Assembly: GCF_024679095.1 (NCBI RefSeq) | Contig: NC_066509.1 | Coordinates: 14,687,445-14,751,444 of the forward strand | Source of the DNA: Eriocheir sinensis | Lineage: Eukaryota; Arthropoda; Malacostraca; Decapoda; Varunidae | Length of the DNA: 64,000 nt | Direction: 5' to 3' | Shown: positions 40,166-51,899 of the stretch, piece by piece | Position numbering within the stretch: position 1 is the stretch's first letter | Layout: every line of letters starts with the position of its first letter | Translations under genes and position numbers: made by a program | The notes under the pieces: model-generated | What the model saw: only the letters and a program-made list of their open reading frames with translations | The model's database searches: none | What the model was told of the DNA's origin: nothing

Positions 40166-40929
40166 GTGTCAAAAACAGTGTCGCTCTCTGACGGCAGCTG
40201 CTTCCTCTACTTCGTTTCTTTATTTTTTTTCTGGTTTTCCATGCCAAACACGTCCCTCTTTCCCTCTCCCTCCCTTCCTCTATTCAGTATTCGCCCTGCC
40301 GCCTGCCTGTCTATCTGCCTGCCTGTCTGCCTGTCCGCCAATCACCCTCGTGCCTCTTCCTTTTTCCTTCCTCTCGCTCTGCATATTTAATTTCATTTTA
40401 CGTTCCCCGCCAGGCGAGTTCAAGGATTCATCGCTCCATTTCATCAGTCAGTCGCAGTCGGTGTCGCCTTTCAGTATTCTTTTTAATTTCTCTCTTTCCG
40501 AGTGAGTTTACGTAGAAAGAGAGAACACACATGCTCATAATCCCCTTCAGCTGCTGCCCACACAAGCACTTATAGATGTTTATTTGGCTCCTCTATCTAG
40601 CTGACCTATCTCTCTCTCTCTCTCTCTCTCTCTCAAATATTTTTATATGGTCAGAAAACTGGTCATCATTGAATATAGCCTTTTTTCGTATACTGATAGA
40701 GTGCAGCTTACCGGCTTATCTACTATTACCAACTGCTACCTACCTTACGTCACCCTCCTGCTATTTTAATCTGCACCTCCTGACATATGGATCTTGTACC
40801 TGGCGACGGGAGGAACACAGGATCTGTCGAGAAGCTTTAGGTCCGAACGGAAGGTTATCCTGCAATTGAGAAAAGTGTGACTGTGTGAGATGATGAAGGC
40901 TCCGCGATGGGCTGGACCACCACTTCGTC
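40166..40929. other. No gene seen
   Basis: T- and C-rich sequence with a short (TC)n at 40610-40634. No known family was recognised. Confidence 0.45.
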
Positions 40930-41145
40930 AATAATGGGTTAAAAGTCCATATTCTGAAACGTATCGGGTTCCCATCATGACGACTATTTTCCAAGGCCAC
41001 AGAGAAGATTAACCGGGTTTTCACGGGTGATTTTCCCTCTCAAGGTGCAGAAGTTGTTTAAAGCTATCACTAGGATCACAAAACAGTCCATGAAAATCCC
41101 CGCAGCTTTTACGAGAGGCTTTTCAAACAGGCGAACTGAGGCGCC
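40930..41145 (-). mobile_element. Probable degraded R225 copy
   Basis: The + strand shows AGGATCACAAAACAG, CCATGAAAATCCCCGCAGC, ACGAGAGGCTTTTC and CTGAGGCGCC in the order of an inverted R225 element, with considerable drift. Confidence 0.4.
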
Positions 41146-41149
41146 GATA

Positions 41150-42395
41150 CGGGCTGAAAAAATATACAGAGAGAAGTAGGCTACACAGCAAGAGGCTTTA
41201 AAATGAGTGGTAAAAAGTAAACCTGGCCTGCAGTAAGAGAAGTTTGACGTGTAAGATTCTATACTGACAAGGGGCTTCATATTGGCTGGTAAAAAGTATA
41301 TATGGGCTGCAGTAAGAAAAGTTTGACGAACAGTGATTTATTTGTAAGACGCAGTACTGGCAAGAGGCTTTAAAATGAGTGGTAAAAAGTAAACCTGGGC
41401 TGCAGTAAGAAGTTTGACGTGTAAGATTCTATACTGACTAGGGGCTTCATATTGGCTGGTAAAAAGTAAACAAACCTGGGCTGCAGTAAGAGAAGTTTGA
41501 CGTGTAAGATTCTATATTGACTAGGGGCTTCATATTGGCTGGTTAAAAGTAAACAAACCTGGGCTGCAGTAAGAGAAGTTTGACGTGTAAGATTCTATAC
41601 TGACTAGGGGCTTCATATTGGCTGGTTAAAAGTAAACAAACCTGGGCTGCAGTAGAGAAGTTTGACGTGTAAGATTCTATATTGACTAGGGGCTTCATAT
41701 TGGCTGGTAAAAAGTAAACAAACCTGGGCTGCAGTAAGAGAAGTTTGACGTGTAAGATGCAGTACTGACAAGAGGCTTCACAATTGGCTGGTAAAAAGTA
41801 TATATGGGCTGCAGTAAGAAAAGTTTGACGTGTAAGATGGAGTACCGACAAGAGGCTTCAAATTGGCTTGTAAAAAGTATATATGGGCTGCAGTAAGAAA
41901 AGTTTGACGTGTAAGATGCAGTACTGACAAGAGGTTTCACACTTGGCTGGTAAAAAGTAAATATGGGCTGCAGTAAGAGAAGTTTGACGTGTAAGATGCA
42001 GTACTGACAAGAGGCTTCACAATTGGCTGGTAAAAAGTATATATGGGCTGCAGTAAGAAAAGTTTGACGTGTAAGTTGCAGTACTGACAAGAGGCTTCAA
42101 ATTGGCTTGTAAAAAGTATATATGGGCTGCAGTAAGAAAAGTTTGACGTGTAAGTTGCAGTACTGACAAGAGGCTTCAAATTGGCTTGTAAAAAGTATAT
42201 ATGGGCTGCAGTAAGAAAAGTTTGACGTGTAAGTTGCAATACTGACAAGAGGCTTCAAATTGGCTTGTAAAAAGTATATATGGGCTGCAGTAAGAAAAGT
42301 TTGACGTGTAAGTTGCAATATTGACAAGAGGCTTCATATTGGCTGTTAAAAAGAAAACCTGGGCTGCTGGAAGAAAAGTTTGACGAGCAGTGATT
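41150..42395. repeat. ~80-bp tandem repeat, about 15 copies
   Basis: Units contain GGGCTGCAGTAAGA, AAGTTTGACGTGTAAG, TACTGACAAGAGGCTTC and TTGGCTGGTAAAAAGTA, spaced 76-84 bp apart with small indels. Left-hand copies have AACAAACCTGGGCTG and right-hand copies have TATATATGGGCTG, so the array has two subtypes. Open minus frames rich in Tyr/Phe/Ser are repeat products. Confidence 0.95.
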
Positions 42396-42407
42396 TAGGG
42401 TCGTATT

Positions 42408-42617
42408 TTAAAACATTTCGTCGCCCAAGTTCACATATTTGACATGGCTTTCGTAGGAGCTGTAGGCCTCTCCAGGGGTAGTTTTATGACCCTGGTGGTA
42501 GTTTAACCCTTCTTCTGTGCCATGAGACTTAAAAAACACTCATGAAGACCCGATTGATCCCCTCTTTGACCTTTAGAAATAGTCGATGTGAGAAGCGATG
42601 GTGTCTTAAAATACAGC
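42408..42617 (+). mobile_element. R225 repeat with TTA flanks
   Basis: Starts GGGTCGTATTTTAAAACA after TTTA and ends TTAAAATACAGCCC before TTA. The ends are inverted repeats and the flanking TTA is duplicated. The interior has TTTGACATGGCTTTCGTAGG, GACCCTGGTGGTAGTTT, CACTCATGAAGACCCG and TTTGACCTTTAG. This is the best copy for seeing R225 as a MITE of about 210-225 bp. Confidence 0.82.
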
Positions 42618-42785
42618 CCTTACACCCTTCATGTCCCCTGCTGCGTCCACCACCATGACCGAGTACACACACACACACACCTGCCGACGCGTCCATTACA
42701 CCCCATTACTGTGTGTTACCTGGGAGGGCTGAGCTTATGTATCACCCCATCCCTCGCGCTTAAATGTATCATGTGTCACCTCGGC

Positions 42786-42786
<1 letters not shown>

Positions 42787-42836
<50 letters not shown>
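42787..42836. repeat. (CA)n tract
   Basis: About 24 CA units. Confidence 0.97.
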
Positions 42837-42889
42837 GGTCAGGGGTTGAATTACGAGTGATGAGGAGAACGAGGTAAGGCAAGGCTCTG

Positions 42890-43145
42890 CACCTCCACCA
42901 CTACCACTTCCATCACCATCACCACCACCTCCACCACCATCGTCACCACCTCCACCACCATCACCACCACAAACACTACCACCACAACTGCTACACCCAC
43001 TACCGCCACAACCACCACCAACAACAACATTACCACTACCACCACCAACACCACTAACCCAACACCTACAATATCACCACTTCCACTACCACCACCACCA
43101 CCACTACCATTCACACCCAACCATCACCACCACCACCACCACCAC
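42890..43145. repeat. CCA/CAC triplet-rich region
   Basis: Irregular CACCACCA, CACTACCA and CATCACCA triplets. Val-rich and Thr-rich frames reflect composition only. Confidence 0.9.
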
Positions 43146-43249
43146 TACGCTGTCTCTTGATACCGTTGCTTTGCTTTGGTTGTTTCTTTCTTCTTTTCAT
43201 TCGCTGGGTTCGTTTTTTCTTATAATTATTAGGAGGTGCTCGTCTGTTT

Positions 43250-43252
<3 letters not shown>

Positions 43253-43292
<40 letters not shown>

Positions 43293-43310
43293 CAGTGTGT
43301 GACAGTGTGT
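43253..43310. repeat. (TG)n tract
   Basis: About 19 TG units then two GACAGTGTGT repeats. Confidence 0.93.
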
Positions 43311-43539
43311 TCTCTCCTTCACTTCCTGTCCACTACCGCCTCAAATATAACCTAGGAGACGTACCAAGAAGTTAATAGATGCTCTCCCACATTCTCCAGT
43401 TGGGTTCAATCATCCGTCTGCCAGTCTGTCATCCTCTACCCCCACATATTAAATTATCCGGCTGAGCAGAGGTATAAATAGCCTACATGACAGTCGCTTG
43501 AGATGTGTTCACGGGACTAGAGGATCATACGGCTAGACA

Positions 43540-43790
43540 AGGTGGTGATGGTGGTGGTTGGGGGAGGCTTGGGGGCGGTGAGTGGTCATGGTGGTGGTGG
43601 TGATGGTGGTTGGGGGAGGCTTGGGGGGCCGTGGTGGTGGGTGTGGAGCCGGTGGTGGTGGTGGTTGGGGGAGGCTTGGGGGCGGTGAGTGGTCATGGTG
43701 GTGGTGATGGTGGGGGGCCGTGGTGGTGGTGGTGGTTGGGGGCTGTAGTGGTGGTGGGTGTGGAGCCGGTGATGGTGGTGGTGTGTTGCT
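43540..43790. repeat. GGT-rich tandem repeat with GGGGGAGGCTTGGGG unit
   Basis: GGTTGGGGGAGGCTTGGGGG recurs at about 43556, 43608 and 43663, between GTGGTGGTGATGGTGG stretches. An imperfect unit of about 52-55 bp. The G-rich + strand and the Pro/His-rich minus frames follow from this. Confidence 0.9.
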
Positions 43791-43931
43791 GTTATTGCCA
43801 TCGTTTGAGAGGTTGTATTCACCTCGTTGGCTACGCATCAAAAGCAGTGGTGCCGAAAGGACGAGGTGGTGTTTTTTTTATTTGTGTGTGTATGTGTCTG
43901 TGTGTTTGTGTGTGTTAGCAGAAAGACGTTC

Positions 43932-43933
<2 letters not shown>

Positions 43934-43984
<51 letters not shown>

Positions 43985-43990
43985 TACATC
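43934..43990. repeat. (CA)n tract
   Basis: About 23 CA units followed by ACATACATACATCC. Confidence 0.96.
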
Positions 43991-44013
43991 CATACGTGCA
44001 TTCCCACATACCC

Positions 44014-44377
44014 ACTCCCGGTGGCTGAGTCGTCAAAGTAACGGCCTCGTGTTCAGGAGGACGCGAGTTCAATCCCCGCCCGGTGCCACCAAGCTGGGAT
44101 TTTTCAGCCGCCGCCGAGTGGCTTAAAACTACCCACATGCTGTCCAGAAGACCACCTATCTACCCGGACTCTAGATTCTAGGATCAAAGATGAGCTCTGG
44201 GAGGGCAGCATGAGCCAATGCAAGATGGCGCCACTATAAACACTCGCCTGCGCCAGAACGGGCTGGGCCGACCATCAGGACCCACCGGAAAGAAGCCTTG
44301 GACCGACCATCAGGATCCACCGGGATGAAGCCTACCGGCGCAATAGGCTGCAATGTAAAAAAAAAAAAAAAAAAAAA
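44014..44377 (+). mobile_element. SINE-B, tRNA-derived with poly(A) tail, full-length copy
   Basis: tRNA-like head with A-box TGGCTGAGTCGTC (44022 on) and B-box GAGTTCAATCCC (44065 on). The body has TTTTTCAGCCGCCGCCGAG, CCCACATGCTGTCCAGAAG, CCGGACTCTAG, GATGAGCTCTGGGAGGGC and GCGCCACTATAAACACTCG. It ends in a run of about 20 A (44357-44377). Two other copies lie on the minus strand, at 47361-50821 (split) and 50172-50424. Confidence 0.88.
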
Positions 44378-44554
44378 TCTAAATATTTGCCTATCAATCT
44401 ATCTATCTATCTATCTGCCTATCTACATTCGTAAATACATACATACATACATACATACTTTCAATGACCGTGTATGTGCGAGAATAAAATGCTACAAAAA
44501 AATAATAAAAGGAGAACGAAACAATGCAAGCAAACAAGAAAGAAAGAAAAATAG

Positions 44555-44589
<35 letters not shown>

Positions 44590-44600
44590 GAACAGACAGA
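44378..44600. repeat. (TATC)n, (ACAT)n and (GA)n short tracts
   Basis: ATCTATCTATCT at 44395-44416, ACATACATACAT at 44434-44457 and (GA)n at 44556-44588. Confidence 0.9.
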
Positions 44601-44799
44601 GAGACAGTTATTTTCAGTGCTATGGTGCCTTGGAGGTGATGGCTGTACCTTGCATACGTCGAACCCTCAGCCTGAAGTGGTCTTGTCGGAGTTCATCACC
44701 AGCAGGATCACGCGCTCCCGAGATGTTTTGTGCATTTCCGTGTTGTGATTATGATATTCTTGCCTGGTCTGGCGCCTCGTCTAGTGATGAGCTCCTTTC

Positions 44800-45010
44800 T
44801 TCTCAAACATTTCACCGCCCATGCACACACATTTGACAAGGCTTTCATAGGAGTTGTGGGGATTTCCATGGATAGTTTCGTTACCCTGATGGTAGTTTGA
44901 CGAAGCTTCAGTGCAATGAACGTGAAAAAATACTCACAAGAACTTGATTAATCTCCTTTTCAGCCCTTGGAAATTGTTGAGGTGAGAGGCGGAATCGTCT
45001 GAGTATACCA
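44800..45010 (+). mobile_element. R225 repeat, + strand copy
   Basis: CTTCTCAAACATTTCACCG, TTTGACAAGGCTTTCATAGG, TTACCCTGATGGTAGTTTG, CTCACAAGAACTTGATTAATC, and GGCGGAATCGTCTGAGTAT at the end. Good overall match to the other R225 copies. Confidence 0.78.
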
Positions 45011-45254
45011 AACCAAGAAGCGATTTATCTCAGTAAGAGGGAGTACACCAAGGTCAGACAGTGAGAGGGGTCAGAACGTTGAGAATGCCTTTGGTCTGCC
45101 GTGGACTAGTAATGGCTGATAATGGGGTGATGATGGTGTCTCAGAATTGCCCACCTTTGCACAGCCCATTGGCTCTATTCTTCATTTGCCTCAAGCGGCG
45201 GGGGAAAATAGGGTTATAAGTATTAAGACAAAAAGAATTGCCGTTGTTCGTATT

Positions 45255-45367
<113 letters not shown>

Positions 45368-45723
45368 GGTTGGCAAAAACCAATGGTTTAAAAAAAACTT
45401 TTTATTTTGTTTAAACCAGGTTTTTTTTGCTTTAAACCTTTTTTCTTTTTTTTTTTTTTCTTTTTTTTTTCAGTATGTTTATTCCAGTAATACTATCCGT
45501 ATATACATATATGAGTTTGAAAAGGAATTATAGATATATTTAGAGATGGATTTAGCAAAATATTCATTTGATCTTCATGCAATCTGTAAAAGAGGCAAAG
45601 TGCAGCTTCTCTAACATGCTTTTTAATTGCAATGTTAAAGAGTAGTAAAACATGGATGACCTCTTCTAATTTTCCAGTTGCATGCTACAAAAACAGTTGT
45701 AAGAGAGAGAGAGGGGCTTTCCT

Positions 45724-45935
<212 letters not shown>

Positions 45936-46227
45936 TCCAACAATGCATACAGAAAAATACTGGTAGCTAAATTATGTGTAAATTCAAATGTAGTACAATA
46001 CTTATTCATACTTATTGTTTTCTGAAACTTACTGAGCAAATGCATATAACATACTGTACTGCACTAAGCCACAAATGGTTTAAACCAATAAAAAAAACAG
46101 TGGTTTAAACGAACTAATAAAACCATTTTTTTTTTCTTTTGTGTGTATCTTTGTTAGTTTCATAAGTATTGTGGTTTTAACTATATGTAAGATTTTAATT
46201 ATGTACAGCAGGGTTGGCAGTTTAAAC

Positions 46228-46384
46228 CAGGGGTGTCAAACTCAAAACCCTTGGAGGCCCAATTCATGCTCTGAAGTGCCGTCATGGGGGACAACAAGGG
46301 TGGAAAATACATTGACAAGATTGAAGTTACCGTGATACCGCGGGCCATTTATGACTATCCCGCGGGCCATTTATGACACCCCTG
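46228..46384 (+). mobile_element. Small hAT-type MITE, left-arm copy
   Basis: Ends CAGGGGTGTCAAACTC and GACACCCCTG, flanked by the 8-bp GTTTAAAC on both sides (46220-46227 and 46385-46392). An 8-bp duplication with CAG/CTG ends is the hAT signature. 157 bp, non-coding. Confidence 0.85.
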
Positions 46385-46577
46385 GTTTAAACCAAAAAAA
46401 CATCAATAAAAGCAGTGTTTTTTGTGAATCTTTTTTAGTTTCATCAGGTATTGTGGTTTTAATTATATGTGGTTTTATTATTTTTTATTATGCACAGTCA
46501 TTTTACTAACACCAGGATGAAAGCGTCAGTTAGTAAACTCAAATCTCAGTCAAATGAGTAACTGAAAACATAATTTT

Positions 46578-46781
<204 letters not shown>

Positions 46782-46992
46782 GTACCAAAATTATGTTTTC
46801 AGTTACTCTTGAGTTACAGCATTTGACTGGAGATTTGAGTTTACCAACTGACGTTTTCATCCTGGTGTTAGTAACATGACTGTGCATAATAAAAAATAAT
46901 AAAACCATATATAATTAAAACCACAATACCTGATAAAACTAAAAAAGATTCACAAAAAACACTGCTTTTATTGATGTTTTTTTGGTTTAAAC

Positions 46993-47119
46993 CAGGGGTG
47001 TCAAACTCATGGCCCGCGGGATAGTCATAAATGCCCCGCGGTATCACGGTAACTTCAATCTTGTCAATGTATTTTCTACCCTTGTTGGCCCTCAAAGGGT
47101 TTTGAGTTTGACACCCCTG
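46993..47119 (-). mobile_element. Small hAT-type MITE, right-arm copy
   Basis: Inverted counterpart of the left-arm copy at the symmetrical position, again flanked by GTTTAAAC (46985-46992 and 47120-47127). It is 127 bp, lacking about 30 bp present in the left copy. Sharing the same insertion site shows that the arms arose from one sequence after the MITE had inserted. Confidence 0.85.
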
Positions 47120-47251
47120 GTTTAAACAGCCAACCCTGCTGTACATAATTAAAATCTTACATATAGTTAAAACCACAATACTGATGAAACTAACAAAGAA
47201 AAAAATTGTTTTATTAGTTGGTTTAAACCATTTGATTTAAACCGCCAACCA

Positions 47252-47315
<64 letters not shown>

Positions 47316-47360
47316 ATATATATATATATCTATATATATATATATATAATATATATATAT

Positions 47361-47584
47361 TTTTTTTTTTTTTTGTTACGTGCTATCCTTTAGCGCCGGT
47401 AGACTTTCTTGAGGGGCCTGGTGATCGGCCCAAGCCCTTAATGGGGCAGGCAAGTGTTTATAGTGGTGCCATCTATTCTTGGCTCATGCTGCCCCCCCGG
47501 AGCTCATTCTTGATTTACTTGGACGGCTCCTCTAGAGTCCGGGTTGATGTGTGCTCTTCAGGACAGCATGTGGATAGTCTTAAG
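47361..47584 (-). mobile_element. SINE-B copy 2, 3' part
   Basis: A T run at 47361-47374 (the poly(A) tail on the minus strand), then the complement of the SINE-B body: GCGCCGGTAGACTTTC, TTTATAGTGGTGCCATC, GAGCTCATTC, CTAGAGTCCGGG, GGACAGCATGTGG. The 5' part continues at 50701, after a 3.1-kb insertion. Confidence 0.85.
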
Positions 47585-47723
47585 CTAAAGTCCCACTGAC
47601 TTTACGACCTGCTAACGACCACCCGCGACCCCAAAATGCTGCGATTCACACCTACCGCTTCCCGACCACATAGGTGGCAGAGTAGTCGTGCGACCGAACG
47701 GCTACCGGCGGTCGTTTAGTGTC

Positions 47724-48898
47724 CGTCCAGTGTCCGTCCAGTGGGTGACCGGACAGCGACCATGGTAAGAGTCACACCTTGACCTCACACCTTGACCTCA
47801 CACCTGGAGTCAGGCCAAGACGCCCCCCATACACCGACCGGTGACCGACAGGCAAGTTTCGAGAAATCGCACATGGTCGTGCGTGCGATCGTCATGTGTC
47901 TCCGTCCGCCGCACGACAGAAAAGGTCGGCTGGAGGGACCAAAACACTCCAGCCGACCTCTCAGGTCTCTGCCGGTCGTAGAAATGTTGCCTTCCGATTG
48001 CCGAATGGATTGCGTCTGGACGGCAAGCGGACTGTCACCGGTGGCCGACGTATGACCATTAGCTGGTGAACGGCGACCAGGTAGCGAGAGGACGCCGTCT
48101 AGTTCCCGTCAGGTAGTAGGGGGTCGCTGATGTTCGCCGTCCACTTTGCATCTGTCATTGGCCGTGGTCGACGTCCGGCCTTCCACCACACGGCGAGTTG
48201 TGCGGCGACTGGTGGTAGGTCAAATCACCCTTGACCGGAAATCGGGTACGTTCCTGAGAAGTGACGTCTCATGCCCCCCAGCCCGTCCAAGCTCCGGCCC
48301 GACTCAACCTGCTCCACAGGTCAAGTACACGGCCAGATGCGTATGGATCACCTCTGCCTGACGAAAATAAAGTACTGCAGGACATGATGTACACAGCAAA
48401 AACAATGAGAGTCTGTAGCGCTAATGGCTTTATCCATATAAAAAAGGATTGGTAATTTCATCTTTTGCTCTGCCCAAGTTGATGGAAATGCTTTAAAACG
48501 ACTTTGAGCATTTTTTGCATGTCTACGGCAAATGGGGGATGTCACAACTATCCCTCACCAGCTGCAGTGAAGCACAGAATACTTTCATTATCTTTATAAG
48601 TAATTATATTTTCACAAGTAATTTACAGAAATAAGAATGAGAAAAGTGTAATATAACTGGATGATAATATTACTGTAACAACTGATAATAACGTATGGAC
48701 TGAAAATTCTCCTAGTGTATGACAGTGCAGAGCACGTCAGAACCAGGTGGATACGGGAAATCACCGTCCTCATTGCAACAGGACGCGTACTGATTATTGC
48801 CTGTCGGTCACCGGTCGGCGTCTTGACCTGCCTCCAAGTGTGAGGTCAAGGCGTGAATCTTACCATGGTCGCCGTCCGGCCACCCACTGGACGGACAT
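47724..48898. mobile_element. E2: inverted-repeat element nested in the E1 terminal repeat
   Basis: Ends of about 100-140 bp are inverted repeats: GTCCGTCCAGTGGGTG, GCGACCATGGTAAGA, CCTTGACCTCACAC, GACCGGTGACCGACAGGCAA on the left, with complements at 48798-48898. It splits the left terminal repeat of E1. The middle (48360-48720) is AT-rich and holds no recognisable gene. The left end has a tandemly doubled GTCCGTCCAGTG and a doubled CTTGACCTCACAC. Confidence 0.78.
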
Positions 48899-49303
48899 GC
48901 TGGGTTCACACATTCACGATTTGTGGTCCACGATGGCCTCCCGGAGAGCAGGTGGTAAAACCGTGACCTCTGGCCACGATCTGACTGCCGGATTACCCAT
49001 GTGGCGGCTGTACAACGATGTACAAGGGTAGTACGCCGGAGCGAGAACGACGTTCCCGGACCAATCCCGATCCCACCCCGGAACCCTCCCGACCCACTTA
49101 CGGCGCCCACGGAAAATGACAGTATATCACCACGGTTACAGCCGGTAACCCACGACCCACCCACGACGACCACGATGAAGTTACGGAGTTGCCTAGGTGC
49201 CTTCCCGGTGTTTCACGGACATCGGCGCCTAACCGTTGTAGCATCTTGGTATTTCTGCCGATGTATAAAAAGGGGGCGTTACCTGGAACTGGCACCAGTG
49301 TGT

Positions 49304-49346
<43 letters not shown>

Positions 49347-49671
49347 AGAACGATTTACTACACGTTTAATGTGCAGGTAGGATATGGGTTGAATTTGCGG
49401 TTGCGGGGTGGGTGTGCGGGGCGGTTGTGGATATACTTTTTGTGGGCGTGGAGTGTGTGCAGGTGGCAAATGCTTTCAAATTACGGGGCAGGGCTGGCAG
49501 GATCTTTGGACCTCAGATAAGGTAGGGTCAGGTAGGCTACGTTTGAAGTGAACTTTGAGGGGATGAAGATTAAGGAAAGGGGATTATATGACCTGATGCT
49601 TCGGTGTTAATTGAGGGGCAAGGCTACTTAGGTCATTAGTGGCAACAAAATAATAAAGGCTGTAATTAGCC

Positions 49672-49745
<74 letters not shown>

Positions 49746-50143
49746 ATCTCCACCGCCTCATCGAGGAGAGTGGTGGCGGCCTTCTTCCGTCCATTTTCCT
49801 GGGGCTGAGTAGCTACCTCTTGTGTCTGGGTAGCGGTACCTTCCTCCTGCAGGGGGGACTGGGGCTGCTCCGTAGCCATCTCGGCTGCTGCAGGGGTTAA
49901 TAACACGAGCTTGTCGACCCGCAACACGTGCACGGAGGCGTCAGAGCGCTGGGTCATGGTGATGTGCGCGCTGGGAGGTCACTGGCCCAGCCCGGCAGCG
50001 TCCTGACAGCTTTATGAGGTCGGTAGGCGTCTGCAGCACACGTGATCAGACCGTGGCTGAGCGGGGAAACTCCAGGTGCTAGCTCGGACCCTTCCCGATG
50101 CCATCCCGGATAGTCACGGCATTTGCCAGTTGTCGGGGTGAGC
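48899..50143. other. E1 interior
   Basis: No transposase or other gene is recognisable. Contains (TG)n at 49298-49342 and 49674-49743, a G-rich stretch at 49385-49500, and a GC-rich part from 49740. Short open frames (a Gln/Thr-rich minus frame at 49628-49957) show no known domain. Confidence 0.5.
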
Positions 50144-50176
50144 CACGATCATTTTGCTCGCACCAAAATGATCGTG
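50144..50176. other. Perfect 13-bp stem hairpin
   Basis: CACGATCATTTTG and its exact complement are separated by seven bases (CTCGCAC). It lies at the 3' boundary of the SINE-B copy at 50172-50424. It may be a transposon end or a target-related structure; function unknown. Confidence 0.75.
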
Positions 50177-50424
50177 AGACACTACGTGTTAGCCCATATG
50201 CACGCCCGTTAGTGGTGCGGGCGCGGGTTTTATAGTGGCACCTGAAAGGCCCATGTTACCCCCAAAGCTCATCTTTATTGCTATGCAACTAGAACTCGTG
50301 ACATGTAGGTGACGGCAAATGACACAAAGTTTCAAGGTAGCACTGGTGGGGATTCGAACCCATGCGTCGACATCAGTCCGATCCCAAGCTCACCACCTTA
50401 TCCACTAGGCCACCGACGTCCAAG
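50172..50424 (-). mobile_element. SINE-B copy 3, inside E1
   Basis: The minus strand carries a tRNA-like head (A-box TGGCCTAGTGGATAAGG, B-box GGTTCGAATCCC, at about 50335-50424), then GATGAGCTTTGGGGGTAAC and GTGCCACTATAAAACCCGCG, matching the SINE-B body. The head differs from copy 1 enough to be a different subfamily. It is not a tRNA gene. Confidence 0.75.
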
Positions 50425-50700
50425 GTTTTCTACGGCGGGGTTACGATGCCGCGCCGGAAATCCAAAGTATGTCAAGGTTAGTCACGGATACAATGCCGAT
50501 TCACCATTTTTGCGTGTCGGGAGGGCACCGTGACCACAAACCGTGAATGTGTGAACCCAGCAACACTGAACAACCGCCGGTAGCCGTTCGGTCGCACGAC
50601 TGCTCGGCCACCTATGTGGTCGGGAAGCGGTGGGTGTGAATCGCAGCATTTTGGGGTCGGAGGTGGTCGTTAGCAGGTCGTAAAGTCAGTGTGACTCAGG

Positions 50701-50821
50701 CTTTAGGCCACTCGACGGTGACTGAAAAATCCTTGTTGGTAGCGGCGGATTCTAACCCGCGTCGTCCAGAAAACTCGATGAATGCGGTGCCCGCACGCTA
50801 ACCACTCACCCACCACTCCCT
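50701..50821 (-). mobile_element. SINE-B copy 2, 5' part
   Basis: The minus strand has the tRNA-like head (GTGAGTGGTTAGCGTGCGG, and GGGTTAGAATCCGCC as a degraded B-box), then TTTTTCAGTCACCGTCGAG and GGCCTAAAG, which joins the 3' part at 47584. Confidence 0.8.
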
Positions 50822-51899
50822 CAATTGAATTACTCTCCCCAATTTTCTGCGAGCCATTATGATTCATTGCACCATAAAAAAAGGACGAGAAAAGAAGCAT
50901 CGTCACTGTGCTGCATTATACGTTTTATTTTGTAGTTGTTTCAGAAGTTATTCGTCAGACTCTGTATTCAGTGTTTCCAATATACACTACCACTTGCTGT
51001 TCCTTAATCCAGAAGCTTTTTAGTCGCGTATACTTAGTGAATGATTTAGGAACAGGTTTTTACCCTCAGGTCAGTGCAACGTTTCGTGTATACATGAATG
51101 TGTAAATCTCTATTCATTATTTTTTCGACTCATTACCATTTACTGTTAATTTATCCAAAACCTTTTGTTCGTGTAAAAATTGCTGCTCATTTAGGGAGTG
51201 ACTGTATCCCTCTGGTTAATATAAAGTTTCGTTTATTCAGCTCTGTATTCGTTATTCATTAATTCAGAACCTTTCATTTGTGTACTTTCATTCTCATTGA
51301 GAAACAGTCCGTTCCCCGCTGGTTAATCCGTCGCTTTGCATTCAGTGCCATGGAGTCGGCTGTGGTTGCACAACCTGAGTCTTGCCCCGCGCCTCCCTGC
51401 ACAAGCAGCTTGCAGGTCGCTGTGTCCGGTAGAGCAGGGCCGGATCTGTGTTAAGAACGCCGCTCTCCATATTAACGAATGATTGAGCCGTTGTACAAGT
51501 CTTACAACAGAAAAAAAATACATGTCATGAAATGAACCGTTCCCTTACCTCAAGCTCAATGCTTATTTTTGTCGTTTAATAGCATTAACTTTTGCCATTG
51601 TTATTATGTCAAAGCAGAAATTATTTACTTATTTAAAGTTACTATTCTCTCCATAAAAAATAATCTTTCCTCAACCTCCTTTATCAATATAAAATTTGGT
51701 CCCTGAATTACTACAATTTACTGTTCATATTCGTACCATTGCTACTGTCGTTAAGTAGTAAGATTTGTTTTTACCATAATAATAATATTGATAGTTCTGA
51801 CAGCATGCTCACATTATAAGTGTAGTCTTCACACCTTTAAGTTATCCATCAGTCGCTTGCTTTGAAAGATTTATTATTCGTGTTGGTAATTAAAATGTA
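50822..51899. other. No recognisable feature
   Basis: AT-rich sequence. TTCAGTGTTTCC, ATTTACTGTT and CATTCAG phrases recur loosely at 50960-51350. A GGGCCGGATCTGTGTT phrase at 51437 recalls some hAT ends, but no partner end was found. Confidence 0.5.

Larger units (their letters stand above)
47585..50700. mobile_element. E1: 3.1-kb inverted-repeat transposon inserted in SINE-B
   Basis: Terminal inverted repeats of about 139 bp (47585-47723 and 50562-50700) share CACTGACTTTACGACC, GACCCCAAAATGCTGCG, CCGACCACATAGGTGGC and CGAACGGCTACCGGCGG. The left repeat continues after the E2 insertion (from about 48897: GCTGGGTTCACACATTCACG, TTTGTGG, GGCCTCCCG) and matches the continuation of the right one (about 50517-50561). 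Host SINE-B sequence resumes on both sides. No transposase frame is seen, so it is non-autonomous. Superfamily not assigned. Confidence 0.82.

Noticed and set aside
47792..49173. Open frames in E1/E2 as a transposase
   Set aside because: All are under 125 codons, overlap the inverted repeats and show no catalytic motif.
50335..50424. Functional tRNA gene on the minus strand
   Set aside because: It continues into the SINE-B body. Only promoter-like boxes are convincing.
51437..51455. hAT-like terminus GGGCCGGATCTGTG
   Set aside because: No matching opposite end or target duplication was found nearby.
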